DNA of 64,000 bases from Sipunculus nudus (GCA_026874595.1 CM049316.1:1860001-1924000), one strand, 5' to 3'. Positions 9,660 through 22,603 are shown, numbered from the stretch's first letter. Numbers and translations are program-made. The notes: generated by a model not told the origin, from the letters alone.

Positions 9660-11144
9660 ATGAACAAACATATCACCGAGTATGTAGCTCAGTGTCCACG
9701 ATGTGTGAGACGAAAAACTCCTACCTGCCAAAGAGCACCTCTTGTAAACATCCAATCCTCAGCCCCTCTAGAAATTTTGTGCATAGATTTCCGATCTCTG
9801 GAACCCAGTAAAGGTAACATTGAAAATATATTAGTGGTTACCGATCATTTTACTAAGTTTGCCAGGGCATTCCCATGCAAAAGCCAAAAAGCAAAACCAA
9901 CCGCTCAACTGTTATGGGATAATTTTATCTGTACCTACGGATTTCCCCAAAGAGTCCATTCCGATCAGGGGCGAAATTTTGAAAGCAAAGTTATCAAAGA
10001 TTTGTGCACTCTAGCTGGTATCGAAAAGTCGCACACAAGTCCCTACCATCCAATGGGCAATGGGCAGTGCGAGCGCTTCAATCGCACGCTACTGAATATG
10101 TTAGGCTGTTTAGAACCTAATCAAAAGAAAGATTGGAAACTCTTTGTTAATTCTGTTACCCATGCCTATAACTGCACCAGACATCAGACCACCGGCTATT
10201 CTCCCTTTTTCTTAATGTATGGGAGACACCCCAGGCTACCTGTAGAAGTTCGTTTTGGGCTAGACCACGATCAAAGACCAAATATGGCCGACTATGATAA
10301 ATATGTTCAATCAATCGGGGAAACACTTAAAAATGCCTATCGCAAAGCCCAGCAACATTCATTAGCTGAGCAGAAGCGACACAAGGCTCGATATGATCGC
10401 AAGGCGAAAAGCACTCAATTAAATATTGGAGATAGAGTTTTAGTAAGAAACTTGCACTTAATTGGAAAACAAAAATTGGCCGACCTGTGGGAGCCCCCTG
10501 TATATATCATTATCGACCAACCAAAGGCTGATATTCCGGTATACAAGGTTAAGAAAGATGGCTCGTCCGATCCGCCCCGAACTCTCCATAGGAACTTGCT
10601 CTTATTAATTAACCATCTCCCACTTGATTCTGACACTTCCCCAGACACTGATCCAGGTACGAAAACGCCTCCTAGGCATCTTAGATCTTCACCTGAGATT
10701 ATGGGAAGTGATGAGGAAATAGAGGAAGAAAGTCCGGATGAGGATGATTATAACGATCCGTATTTAACCTTAACCCCTATCATAACCGCTCCAATGTCCA
10801 CAGCTCCAATTTCCAGTAGAATATCGGTAAGTCATTCTGAACCGAATAAAGACAATTCTGATTTAAGTTATCCTTCCGGTAGTCCTGCCGCTTCCAATGA
10901 TATTAGCCAACCCTCTGAGGAGGGTATAGTAGACACAGCGACAGAGAAGGAAACGCGGGAAGAACTAGAAACCCATCCTCAAACCTTTAATGGGGATGAA
11001 ATCACATCTGAGGGTACAGAAGCTCAATCCGCTTTGCGACGGTCCACACGTGAAAGACGGTCCCCCAGTTGGATCCGATCTGGGGATTACTTAACTTCTT
11101 TTAGAATGTCCTTAAGTGACCAATTAGCTGGGTTTACTTTTTAA
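9660..11144 (+). CDS. pol: Integrase of element 1, HHCC end to C-terminus
   Basis: This 494-residue open frame holds CPRCVRRK (zinc Cys pair) and a complete D,D-35-E-type core: Asp in LCIDFRS, Asp in [10 protein letters not shown] and Glu in GNGQCERFNRTL. It continues with FLMYGRHPRLPVEV and a GPY/F-type module (RVLVRNLHLIGKQKLADLWE, YKVKKDG). It ends with a long acidic, Ser/Pro-rich tail and the RRSTRERRSPSW motif common at gypsy pol ends. No chromodomain was recognised. It lies after the TAA at 9630, so it would need readthrough or internal initiation to be expressed with the rest of pol. The ATG at 9660 is simply the first Met after the stop. Confidence 0.9.
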   Translation: MNKHITEYVAQCPRCVRRKTPTCQRAPLVNIQSSAPLEILCIDFRSLEPSKGNIENILVVTDHFTKFARAFPCKSQKAKPTAQLLWDNFICTYGFPQRVHSDQGRNFESKVIKDLCTLAGIEKSHTSPYHPMGNGQCERFNRTLLNMLGCLEPNQKKDWKLFVNSVTHAYNCTRHQTTGYSPFFLMYGRHPRLPVEVRFGLDHDQRPNMADYDKYVQSIGETLKNAYRKAQQHSLAEQKRHKARYDRKAKSTQLNIGDRVLVRNLHLIGKQKLADLWEPPVYIIIDQPKADIPVYKVKKDGSSDPPRTLHRNLLLLINHLPLDSDTSPDTDPGTKTPPRHLRSSPEIMGSDEEIEEESPDEDDYNDPYLTLTPIITAPMSTAPISSRISVSHSEPNKDNSDLSYPSGSPAASNDISQPSEEGIVDTATEKETREELETHPQTFNGDEITSEGTEAQSALRRSTRERRSPSWIRSGDYLTSFRMSLSDQLAGFTF

Positions 11145-11167
11145 TGAGCCATCATTAAGAGCCTTAT

Positions 11168-11189
11168 AAGTTGTCGGGTCGACAACTTT
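11168..11189. other. Perfect hairpin just before the purine tract of element 1
   Basis: AAGTTGTCG GGT CGACAACTT forms a 9-bp perfect stem with a 3-nt loop, placed between the pol stop and the polypurine tract. Its role is unknown. Confidence 0.7.
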
Positions 11190-11190
11190 T

Positions 11191-11206
11191 CTGAAGTGGG
11201 GGAGGA
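11191..11206 (+). other. Polypurine tract of element 1
   Basis: CTGAAGTGGGGGAGGA ends directly at the TGTAG start of the 3' LTR, the expected primer site for plus-strand DNA synthesis. Confidence 0.88.
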
Positions 11207-13811
11207 TGTAGCGAATGTTAAGTCGGGAGAACAGCCGGCTTGTCTCCCCTGCGTAATATTTCTTCTCTTTTTCCTTCACTATGGCATTGTTGGCATTGTC
11301 GTCTTGGTGACACTGTCACCGGAAACTGTTTTAATCTCAGTCTCTCTGGTTGACTCCCCTGAATAGAAATAATTTTTCAGATTTATCATTTTTATATAAA
11401 GTTCTGTATCATTAACGTTTAGATTTATATTTAATAGATTTATATTTAATAGAGGTCAGAATAAAGGCGATATCAATACAATTATTATGTATATAGATTC
11501 TTACCATCTCGGGATTTGCCGCCGGTTTCCGATACTGAACGGCTATGTGGCATGAAACCTTCCCTGACCGGTTTTTGAGAAACATAAACGCAACAATAGG
11601 ACAGGTCGCATGGCATGGGTACTTGGGCATGACGTGCCCCTACTGACGATCCCGTTAGGAACATCACGTCAGTCCAGCCTCATGTCATGCTATCGACAAC
11701 ACGTCGAATCAGATCTTGTCCACTTTGTTGCAGGTAGGTAAAATGGCATTATCTACAACATTTTGAAAACAAAGTATAAATTGAATGTCAATATAATATT
11801 CCCTAATATATCCTTGTAATATTATCGTTATTACTACGGGACCCTGAACCTTCGACCTGAGTTCTTTGGTTGCACTGGAAACCCCGTGAAATATTCCTGT
11901 AAATCTTTAAAGGGATCCACACCACAAGTCAATATGCCAAATTATTGCTGACCTCTAAAAGCATTTCCACGTGTCCAAATAATTTCCACGCGTCTAGATA
12001 ATCTCCACGTGTCCCGATAGAATTCCACGTGGGACTGAAAGAAGGGCCAATAAACGAATTATATCTGTACCGGTACATCTAACCTCCGTTATTTCCGTCT
12101 GTCCATCATTTATTCCCCCCCCCCCCCCCCACTCGCAGCAGCAATATTTAAAAATTAGCTTGAAAATGCATAGAATGAGTAAACAGAGAATTTAAAACAT
12201 AACAGAACTAATTGTAACACTCGTATTGAATAATTCTATAAAATCGTATTTTCTTTTATAAAATATAATGAGAAAATGGGTCTACGGCATAAATATGAGT
12301 AAAGAGAAAATGGTTCTACAGCAACGGCCTACTCTCAAACAAACGCTGACGTTATGACTATAACCGTGCTGCCGTCTATCGGTGGATGCTCGCACTAATT
12401 CGAGCTAACCCATAACATCCCCCCCCCCCCCCCCCCTTCTCTCTCTCTTTTATTTTTGACAAATTGAATTACCACGAAATGTTAGCGAAATGAATCAGAA
12501 ATTCCTACAAACGTCCATAAACCTCACATAAACGTATTTTAAACTTAAACCACTTAGCATTGTGGCAGAACTCACTGTGGGAATATGCCAAGTTACTTTC
12601 AACCTCAAAAATCTGATCCTTTAAATAAAAGTACAATCCTATGCATTAAAAGTACCAGAACCACTGACCAATGACTGACTCCCAGTAACTTTCCACTTAA
12701 TTATTGATTTTGAACCACACCTTTGATAGCCCTGCTGCAAAATTCACGTTAAATTCATACACAACTTTCACCAAGCGTTCTGCGCCTGGCGATGTTGATG
12801 ATTCGTCACCGGGAACCACCTGTTTGCGCGCGGCGGCCTCGTTGTTCTGGCTCGCTGTTCCCTTTATTAACCATTCCCCTTTTATAACACACATTAGTCC
12901 TTCTATTTATTATGTTACAAAGTAATGTTAATATGGGTGATCAACCAAAAATATCCCATACCTACAAGTAAATAAATATTTACCGAGGCAGATTTCTTGA
13001 ATTTCCTAGGGGAGATAAACAACCATTATCCGTCCCTCCAAATATAGTGGGATACCCCCTTCGCTCTTCCATCATAGACTCCCAGAAAATAACCACCCCG
13101 AATGTTTTCACTTAGAAATTTACTACAATCATTGGTCATATTTATATTTTATCTTGTAATAGCATAATTACTTTGAATGATAACAATATAAAACATTATG
13201 TACTTAAGAATGATACTTAGCCTAGATGTTTCACATTTGTATACTTAATGTATGTTATTATAGATAGAAGATATAAACGAAGTGAAATCTTAGTGGTATT
13301 GTTTGTGTATAGTTGTACACAAACATAATTTGTGTATGAATAGTAAGCTGTAAACAAATATAAATTAGACGAGAGTATGAGATAAAGATTGATAGATATG
13401 TACAAACAAGATGTAAGATAGTGTGAGATTAGGAGTTGTTTAAAAGATATGTATAATAACATGGTTATAATAACATGAAGATTTCAGGTAAACATACATT
13501 AACATATCTTGTGTACTTGTTGCAGATGCATAAATTGCATTTGAGTATATTTATATACATTATAATAAACAGTCCAGTATTTGTAAACAATATGTTGAGT
13601 ACCTTTATGATAATAAGCAGTCCAATATTTGTAAACAATATGATCATGTGAGTACAGCCTCATGTCATGCTATCGACAACACGTCGAATCAGATCTTGTC
13701 CACTTTGTTGCAGACAAAGAATAAACAGTTATCAAGTGTCAGCTGCGTATCGTTTACCATTTGTGTGTGCGAGTGGACCACGAACCAGACCCCGTCTTAC
13801 CGCCCGCCCAC

Positions 13812-13815
<4 letters not shown>
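11207..13815 (+). repeat. 3' LTR of element 1 (2609 bp)
   Basis: It matches 2101-4678 closely, starts TGTAGCGAATG and ends CCACGACA just before (TA)n. It carries the same poly-C tracts, E-box cluster and 63-bp repeat pair. It retains ~70 bp near 13126-13197 missing from the 5' LTR and lacks ~40 bp near 11815. Confidence 0.95.

Positions 13816-13871
<56 letters not shown>
13816..13871. repeat. (TA)n microsatellite, right flank of element 1
   Basis: About 27 TA dinucleotides directly abut the 3' LTR end, the counterpart of 2051-2100. Confidence 0.97.
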
Positions 13872-13874
<3 letters not shown>

Positions 13875-16800
13875 GTGTGATCCTTAATTAAGTCAGACAC
13901 ATCAGACTGATGTTCCTCCACTTATATTTGAAGATGTCACTTTAATGATTTGAGTGATTTTGATATGATTTCATTTTGGTTACATCTTCTTGTGATTTAT
14001 TATGTGCCTTCATTTTCTGCTGTCTTTCAGGTGATCTTCATGGTGGTTTATCCAGATGATAACATATAGATCATACATACATACATATTCCTTAATTATC
14101 TACTTCAATAGAAATAAAAGTCAAGCAATGGCGTGTGTTCGAAACATTGTAATTAGTATTTACCGTAATACAACATGTGAATATCATAGCCTCCAAGTTG
14201 GCATTTGCTGAAACAGAGGCAGTGTTGGCAAAGTTACCGCATGTAAATCTTCTGGCAGAAGTAAATTAATTCAAATGTAAATAAAAGATTTACTATGCCT
14301 GGAACTGATACATTATTCAAGCAGGAGCTTGACGGTGAGAATAGACTGTTATAACAATCAACTTTGTCAAGAATGACCACCAACTGGAGAATCTCTCCTG
14401 TGACGATTGCCTTGCATAAACACACATTCACATAGACCTCAGAGACATCAGGTTAAGTGAGCCAATTCGACGTGCGTTTGTTGTGTGAACGGACGATTTC
14501 ATCCAGATCCAAGACTTTGCCCTGATTTGAGTGGCTGGTACACTTGTGACATCATGGACTGAATTTAACAACAACTCAGATTTAGTAATGCATATTGTTA
14601 TTATTCTCTGCTGAAAATTTGGGACAGGCAGTGGCAGAAATACTGTGTTTTTACTGAGATCTAGAATTTTTGGTCACAGGGGATTTCCCAGTGTGTGACG
14701 TCACTGCCGAGTTGACAGTGCTCATAGGTGTGCCAATAGTTTTTGAACAAATTACACAACCTCATGTTTTTAGTAGTAAAATAGATAGAAAAAAATGTTT
14801 TTTCTCCAGGAATTGGGCTCATTTAATGTAAAATCTATATTAATTCTTTTCATAGGCAAATATGTTATATGATAATAAAATGAGATTTGGAATACGTTTG
14901 CTTGACCATCAGAGAGACACATGGGTTTAACAGAGTTCTATAGTCAACTGGGTCAACGTGTGCAACTGGGTTTTTAGATTTAACATGAGATCAGCATAGA
15001 GAGATATCATGTTTGTTCGTTTTTACTGTATGTTCACCTCTTAACACTGTATGTATGATGACGTGCATGGGATCAAGGAAGCTACATGGGCGCCATCTGC
15101 CGATGACGCGTCAGGTTAATCGACATGTTAAGATTTTAGAATAATCAGTGACGGGGGTTAAAGATTTAATCTGACCACTAAATAAAGATAGTAAATATAC
15201 ATTAAATATTATACATGCTGGCCTCGAGGTTATCTGTTATATTACTTCATTTATAACTGTACACAACCTGAGACAATAAATGAGTTTTATTATTTGATGT
15301 ATTATTTGTTAATTTATTTAGTTAAAGTATCTCAATACATTAAAATGTTATGAGCGGTTTTCCGCTGAAGTCGTGCACATTTGCTCTGTTTATCTTATTG
15401 GTGTGAGGAACTTGTGCCTAACAATGATCATTTCAAGGTACTATTCATTATTTAGCTTTTATAATAACGTTGATAAGTTACAGTTTCTTATTGGCACACA
15501 ATACACACGTTTTATTTAGAAATTTTGATACAACTTTTGTGATTGTGTCTGTTTAGAAAACTTTTGACATATTTCTAAACTGACCCAGTCGCCACGCCTT
15601 ACCATTGTTGTTGGCACCACTCTGACTGTGAAACAGGTAGAACCATCTAGTGGCATATTATTCAACTAGTAAGACTGTTCGCGTCGCCATGCTCTACTGA
15701 TTGTTACACATATCTCAGACCGGCAGCCATCACAGGCTCCTGTTACGCCTGTCCAGGCACTGAGTTACCTTTCATTTTACATTTCAGAGTAGGCCTCGCA
15801 GGGCAAAGTGTATTCATATAATCGGACACACTGGCTTCAAAATTATATTATACAGTAGATAACAAGTACTTCCTCCTGATAACTCTACAAATTAGCTCCC
15901 AGTATTGGCTTTATATATATCCTCTACATAGTTCAGTGGATATATGCCCATGGTCTATTGGTGATAGTATAGGTTGGCCTAGGATAGACTAAATACAGGG
16001 CAAGAAGAATCGGACCGAATCAACTAAAAATATGAAAGTAATTCTCATTAAATCGTTTGATAGATGATTTCATGGATATTACGGGGCCGTTCAAGAACAC
16101 ATTTTGCTACTACTGTTGAATGAAGTATGGAATATATAACAATATAGCAACATACGGCATCATATAACCAAATCCATACTTGTTTGGCCACGACTTTAAC
16201 CTTTCCTGTTCATTTCAAAATGTGTAGTTATATTTTTTATTGAAGCAAAAAGACAGAAAAACAACATAGCTGTTTCACTATTGTAAAGCATGATGGTATT
16301 AATGTACTAAATATCAAGGATATAATTGGTGTTATATGTGTACATTTATGTAATAGCTTACTATTGTAGCTTAAAGAAGGGTATGCATACTGCCACCTTA
16401 GGAAAAAAATCTATTCATCCTGAGAAACTGCATGGTTTGATTACACTTCTTATATTTACAAAAATATCATACCTTGATATTTTCTCGGAAGTTTTTATCA
16501 TTCTACTGCACACATGCTAAGTTACATTAGAAAAGACAGATTTAAGAGCCCATAGACAATATGTAAATAAGTGACTGTTGACAAAACAACTTGTAGTATG
16601 CAATGACGTGCAATAGACACAAAATAACAAGTCTGACCAAAGAACTACAATCAGACAGGAGAAAGCTCTGGGAACGTCGCCCAGCATCAAAGGGACCAGT
16701 TTCATTATAATTTCATGGCTCTACTAAATTTGTTATAAACAGCAATGGCATAAGAGTACGTTATATGACTAGACGTTGTAGGGTTCACCGTAAAACTGAA

Positions 16801-17357
16801 TGATTATTGATGGCCTTTGTTTTACACATCACGGAGTGAAACCATCTTCCAGAAGACAAACCTTGGCACAATAGATGATAGAAACGTTTAAAATACGCCC
16901 AACCTTGCAGTTCTTAGAATGATTCATAAATATCCAGCGGAACATATAACTCTCTCCGCAATTTCCTTAGCCTTTCGATCTTTTTTTAAACTCATATTTT
17001 ATAAAATGTATAAACCATACCTCGCATCCAAAGGTTACAACGCTCTCTGATTATATAAAGATGAATTGAACAGTTTGAGTATTAACGTATTTATCTTTAA
17101 CTCTTTCAATTTTCTCATCAAAAACATTTTGATCTACGCTCTGAACACAGCGCGTGACTTCCTGGTGACCTTCAACTCACACGCTGTGAGAAATAGCAGG
17201 ATTCTTCAGGTTTGGCAACACCAAGTCAGTTTGCGCTGGAAAAAGTTAAATAGGATTAGCTCTGCGTTTAAAAAAAAAATCTGCAGAACTGGTAGAAATC
17301 TGATTGGCTTAGCGTGTTTACAAACACGGCTGCGCCCTTGGCAACTCGTGTAGCACA
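13872..17357. other. Intergenic sequence, no gene recognised
   Basis: This is AT-rich sequence of ordinary composition. Frames are short (60-95 codons), have no recognisable motifs and are not supported as genes. No clear tandem or inverted repeat was found by eye. Confidence 0.5.
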
Positions 17358-17570
17358 GCAAGAAAGGAAATATGCAGAGAGTTGGGGATAACTGACATCA
17401 GGCCACACCAGTATGTCAGTATAGATACTGAGTTGAAAGCTAATGATTGCATCGTGTGTATTCCAACGGGGATGGAAAAAAACCTGTGCTACCAAGCGCT
17501 TTCCATCGCAGTGCAGAGTGACCGATTCCTCGAAGAACATCCTATTATGCTGGTGATATCTGCAATATGA
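17358..17570 (+). pseudogene. RecQ-like helicase fragment
   Basis: A 70-codon stretch reads as the start of a RecQ-type DNA helicase core. It has LGITDIRPHQ (motif 0-like, with the conserved Gln), then NDCIVCIPTGMEKNLCYQAL matching motif I (usual form PTGxGKSxCYQ), then PIMLVISAI leading to TGA. In motif I the Walker A Gly and Ser are replaced (ME-KN), which should weaken or abolish ATP binding. The usual continuation toward motif Ia is cut by the stop. No ATG or convincing splice site pair frames it. It is most likely a decayed fragment of a RecQ-like gene or repeat; a divergent exon is possible. Confidence 0.55.
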
Positions 17571-18082
17571 TACGTTAAATATTACGCTGGTGGAATTCCA
17601 CAGAGACAAAAACCCCTGGTGGCCAAACCTGACCGGCAACCGTATTTTAATGCAGCGGATAGTGTAGCGAATAGTTGAGCATAGCGTATCCGCTGCTTAT
17701 GGAGCGTTATTCTTGATTCGTGCATTCCGGACAACAGTAGTTACTTTATCATTCCTCTTTAAGTTTTTACTCATAAATAATCCCAAATAATGATTCTTGT
17801 TAACAATATCAACCTGGGAGACATTGACATTGTGTAATCATTATTACCTTTGTTTCTGGCGTCTATGGCACAGGTGCAGTGGTACCAATCAATGGCCGTT
17901 TCCCCAAAACAATAGTCAAGTTGCATATAAATCGAAAAAAACTTGACTACGTTCAAAATGACATTTCTTGGAAGCCATGATGATAAAGCACCTGGTCCAC
18001 AAGCTATCCTTGAACATACTTGTTTGAATTTTCATAATAGTATAATCTGCCATTTGCCTTTTTAAACATAACACTAAACCAT

Positions 18083-18085
<3 letters not shown>
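17571..18085. other. Intergenic sequence, nothing recognised
   Basis: No motif, repeat or gene was recognised in this stretch. Confidence 0.45.

Positions 18086-18134
<49 letters not shown>
18086..18134. repeat. (TA)n microsatellite
   Basis: About 23 TA dinucleotides without an attached mobile element end that I can identify. Confidence 0.96.
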
Positions 18135-18135
<1 letters not shown>

Positions 18136-20669
18136 TGAAGGTCTTCTTAATAGCTGACTAGGTTTCGCATTATATTTTAAACAATGCCTTTCTGTATAAT
18201 ATGTCAAAAGCAGTTGATTCATCCGAGTGTGGTTAATTGTACAAGAATCAACCAGAATTACCGAAAATGTGCAGAGGAGAACGTATCGGAGTGGAGCGAC
18301 CTCTGTTGGATATTTATGTTATTCGACATTGTAAGGGGAACAAGCTCTGAAGAGAAATCTGAATGAATCTTTAACATGACAGCGCATACACATGTTCGTT
18401 GTCTTTGTTCTTCGTGATGAGCCTGGACCTTGACTTGAGTTCCCTCTCTACCTACCTTAATCTTTCTTGCGGGATTTCAGCCTTTCGTATATTATTATAT
18501 GATTGATGGAGGTGGTTTCACGTCATGTCATCACTGACGTGGATATATTTTTCTGTTGCACCAACTTGTTTCACACCTGCTGAGGCCGTGTACATGCCGT
18601 GCTCCCAGTGCACCTGTCCTACATCACCATCAGAAACAACTACATCTGTATGACACACTAGCACAAAAAGAAAAAACAAAACACGAACCAGCTGACTACT
18701 GACACACAGACATATATACATATTTCTAGCAGTATTTGCAGGCAAAGCTCAACAGATGTTTATACGCTCTGCCCGCACGGTTTGTGCTTTCTCAAGACTG
18801 TTGGAAAATCATAAGTATTTGACCGCACAAGCTCGTCGAAACATTGACCACGCATGCTGCTTAGTAAATCACACGATATGAAATTATTACAAATCTCTCA
18901 CACACCCCGGGCTCTGTACTAAAGCGAGCTCTTGATGTTAATAACTGAAGTATCACGTTAAGACCTCATGTATAACGCATGCTGAAACCATGATATATTT
19001 TGATATTAATAGTTACCGAGCATTTTTTTTTTGTATACCATTAGAGTTACGAACTTCATCTTGTCTATCTAGAACCTTTCAATAAGATATTATACTGAAT
19101 ATTTTTCAACCATGGACATTTTAAAGAGTTGCTCACACTCACAAATATGTAGCTAAAATTAAATTCGATTCTCAGTTAATCGTTTCCGCTGACCAAGCAG
19201 TTAAGCGAAAGGTTAGGAAATGTGGCCATAAAATCAACGCCAGTTGACGACAACCAAATGCTGTCTGCTCCAGCTCTACCCTGGATAATGCCCGGCTGCC
19301 GCGCATGCGCACGAGCTGTCATGCCTAATTTCATTACAAGGCACGTGTGTGTGGGCCAACACAACCAGGGTACCGCTGTTACCAAGGTGAGTGATCTCGT
19401 TTTCTTACTTAGACAAACAGGGGCACTTTTATCTGTTTGACCAGACGGTAAAGTCATTGTCCGAATACCAAAAACAAAACAGCAATTTTTTTGTTCTTTC
19501 AAGCAGTAAAACAAGAAAGTTTATCAATAAATTTCATTGATAGAACTAAAACTGGCGAATCGTTAATTTGGTCCCCGAGTTGCCGTCAGCTGCTGTATGA
19601 GATAAATTGATTTAAATCCATAATCCAAATTATTTATCAATTGTATTTTTCAACATAGAAATATTACAGGCCTAATTCATGTATTAGTTAGAAAAAAAAC
19701 TCTGTTAGTGCAGTTGTGGATGACTAGCTGAATTACACAAAACGGCTGTCAATTCAGTTACGATGTATTCACACAGCACTCAGTGTTAAGTTAACTTAAG
19801 GACAGAAAATGAAGGAATGAACTGGCGTTCAGTATCCTTAATTAAAGGATTATCAAGGATTAATGATAAACCATACATTTCCGAGACGGTTGTTTCGCAA
19901 ACTTTTCCTTAATAAAAGGCGATTTTATTTTTGAATTTCGAGATGTGAGTATAAATTGCCCTTCCTTCCCTGACCCGAATCCTGATTCTTTACCGACAGA
20001 TGGCGCTAGTTTGGATGGAAAGAGCCTTTTATGTATGATAATCCGACTTATTTCTTTAAAGAAAGGGAACCCCTAGTGAGTGGTACATTAGATACCTCAT
20101 ATATCACGTGTTGCCAAGGTAACATTTTGAGATACGTACAGGTCGTTATAGCATATATTATTCTGTGGTACACCTGACTTGCTTAGCGACATATCGACCC
20201 TCTGACATTACGACCAGATTACTGGCCTGCCAGAGTGTCTTTATACATATAGATCTGAGGAACGCACTATAAGGCCCGATGAGGATGCAAATATTTTCGT
20301 CATTTTTGACAACGCCTCATTGCCTACAGGTACACTGTCATTTAACATAAACCAGACCAATCGTTAGCATTTTTATGTACTTACTTATAACACCAAGTAT
20401 GTGCGAGAAAAGTTCCCTTTTAACTCAGCATATTAGTAAATCCCTCGGCATGATTGATGAATTTTTGACCGCATGAACACTATAATGGTTCGCACGGGTT
20501 ACAGGACGTAGGCAACTTGTAGGCGATACAGGAAATGACTTGTTACCTTAGAGACGGGGTTTCAGTTTTGGTTGAGAGTTCACATGTATTTTCTTGTGTT
20601 AAATAATCATCCGTAGCAAAATGATAAGATTATGGGTGGTTTTACCACAATATGAATGCAAAATGATGG
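18135..20669. other. Intergenic sequence, no gene recognised
   Basis: Short frames on both strands (for example 19176-19514 -, 19222-19440 +) overlap each other and lack family motifs. No gene can be supported. Confidence 0.45.
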
Positions 20670-21600
20670 AAACCACTGTTGCAACCACTATTGTAATAAC
20701 GTTCATTATTGTAATAATTATTACAAAAGTGGTTGGTAAGGGCCAGTTTTTGCCAACCACTATTGTAATAACGATCACTATTGTAATAATATTTTATTAC
20801 AATAGTTGTTGATGTTGCAGGCGGAAATTTTTCCCAGATTCGTCGAGATTCTTCCAAACAAATGACATTTCACGAAAAAAACACAATTCATGCTCAGTAT
20901 CCCCCAAAACACATCAGTTTGTATTTAAAATGTTATAACACTAGTGAACTTTATTTTATTAGTGACCGTGTCGAGCAACCACTATTGAATTAACGGTCAC
21001 TATTGTAATTAAAACTAACGGCCACACTTATCTCAACATTGAGGAAATAATTTCCCTCATAGTTCATCTTGAAATGCCACCATTTTTTATATGTGTGTTC
21101 AAGTGTAAATGCTGCAGAAATGTAGTATTCCAATCATTGTTAACCATCCTTACGTAATTTATTATACCTATGACGAAACTTATCACATTAGTGAACGTTA
21201 TTACAATAGTGACCGGGTCGAGCAACCACTATTGTAATAACGGTCACTATTGTTATAAAAAATAGCCGCCACTTTTATCTCAACACTAAAGAAATAATTT
21301 CCCTCTTGAAATGCCACCATCGTTTCATATATGTGTTCTAGTGTAAAATGCTGGGGAATTAAAGTATTCAAAATGTTGTAATCCACTCTTACGTCATCAG
21401 TTATACCTATACGAAATTATATACAATAGTGAACGTTATTACAATAGTTACTGGGTCGTGCTACCACTATTGTAATAACGGTCACTATTGTAATAAAAAA
21501 AGCCGCCACTTTTATCTCACCACTAAAGAAATAATTTCTCTTATCGTTCATCTTGAAATGCAACTAATGTAATATACTTGTTTTCTAGTGTAAGATGTTA
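20670..21600 (+). repeat. Palindrome-bounded ~240-bp repeat array, copy 1
   Basis: Units of about 230-240 bp are separated by the palindromic motif CACTATTGTAATAACGGTCA with its reverse complement TTATTACAATAGTGACCG. Junctions lie near 20684-20816, 20985-21020, 21205-21255 and 21425-21500. Unit interiors share a CCGCCACTTTTATCTCA...GAAATAATTT segment. The block reappears in inverted orientation at 37030-37830, with a matching non-array flank (20820-20945 against 37500-37640). No coding capacity is seen; it looks like a MITE-type element amplified in tandem. Confidence 0.85.
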
Positions 21601-21888
21601 CTTGCATTGTGGACTTCATACAATTTACTCTGCTATATAAAAACACCTCTCTACACGTTCCCACCCATGTTCTCTCCCAACTAAATATAACAGAAACATT
21701 CCTTCAAGTCTTAAATGAAGGTACATGGTCTTGACCCATTATAACAATAAACCTTTTAGGCTATAGTAATTATTAAACAGACAATTGTTACAATATTATT
21801 AATGGAAAGAGACACACTTCAAGAGTAAACTAATGAATATTTGAGAGATAAATGAAGTAAGATAAATTAAATGAAATAACTTACCCAA

Positions 21889-22185
21889 TGCCAGGAATCT
21901 GTCTTAAAACTGCAACGAGCTGTTATCATAGCCTTCTCTATCAGAGAATCACAGACAAAATGAAAAATACACAGAGTTACCAAGTAACCTGGTCAACACA
22001 GTTGCCATGTCACATGACCAAGTTTGACCAATGGATAACTGACACAGGCTTTTTAAGGGTTAAACTAAATTAATAAATAACTGGTAGGTGGAAGCACTGA
22101 TTGCCTATAAGTAAGAAAATAAATTAGTTACAGGTGGCAGCACTGCTGTAAAGGCAGACTCCCTGAACTATATATAACGGCAACA
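21889..22185 (-). repeat. 3' LTR of element 2 (297 bp)
   Basis: On the + strand it starts TGCCAGGAATC and ends AACGGCAACA, giving TG..CA ends. It matches 30222-30505 closely until the TA-rich end. It contains AGGTGGCAGCACTG-type motifs. Confidence 0.85.
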
Positions 22186-22199
22186 TACTCCCCCACCGA
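22186..22199 (-). other. Polypurine tract of element 2
   Basis: The + strand TACTCCCCCACC directly follows the LTR, so the minus strand reads GGTGGGGGAGTA before the LTR start, as expected for plus-strand priming. Confidence 0.75.
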
Positions 22200-22603
22200 A
22201 AGTATTCCGTCCCGGAAACTATTGATATTCACTTACTACATTATTTACAATAATTAATGTACATATGTTAAGTCCACCATTAATCATTATTAATTTCATT
22301 CATAATGTTGCATGGACAATATACATTGTAATACATTCACAAATATCATTTGAATTCATACAAATGACACATTATTTCAAATAACTAACAAATTCATTCA
22401 GAAGTCATGTTCATACCGTTACAGCGATAATGCGTCATCGATAATTCATAAAATCACCTAAATCACAGATATTATCAAAATCTTCATATAATACATAATC
22501 AATTGCTCTCTTAAGTGACTTGTGTAAAAATACATAATCATACATCAAATACATTACATCAAACACTGATACCACAGAAAACCATCAAACATTACTTTAT
22601 AAA

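Larger units (their letters stand above)
2101..13815 (+). mobile_element. Ty3/gypsy LTR retrotransposon, element 1 (full length, defective)
   Basis: The 11.7-kb element has two long LTRs, a tRNA-type primer site, a ~0.94-kb leader, gag, protease, RT, RNase H, integrase with a GPY/F-type C-terminus, and a purine tract. The order RT-RNase H-integrase and the motifs are those of Ty3/gypsy (Metaviridae). Both outer ends abut (TA)n, so it inserted into a TA microsatellite and its target duplication cannot be resolved. Coding breaks are a frameshift/stop in protease near 7180, a further break near 7450, a deletion with frame change after the RT YLDD motif (about 8410-8460), TGA at 9051 and TAA at 9630. 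The LTRs differ by perhaps 1-2% by eye plus two larger indels. It is not autonomous now. Confidence 0.95.
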
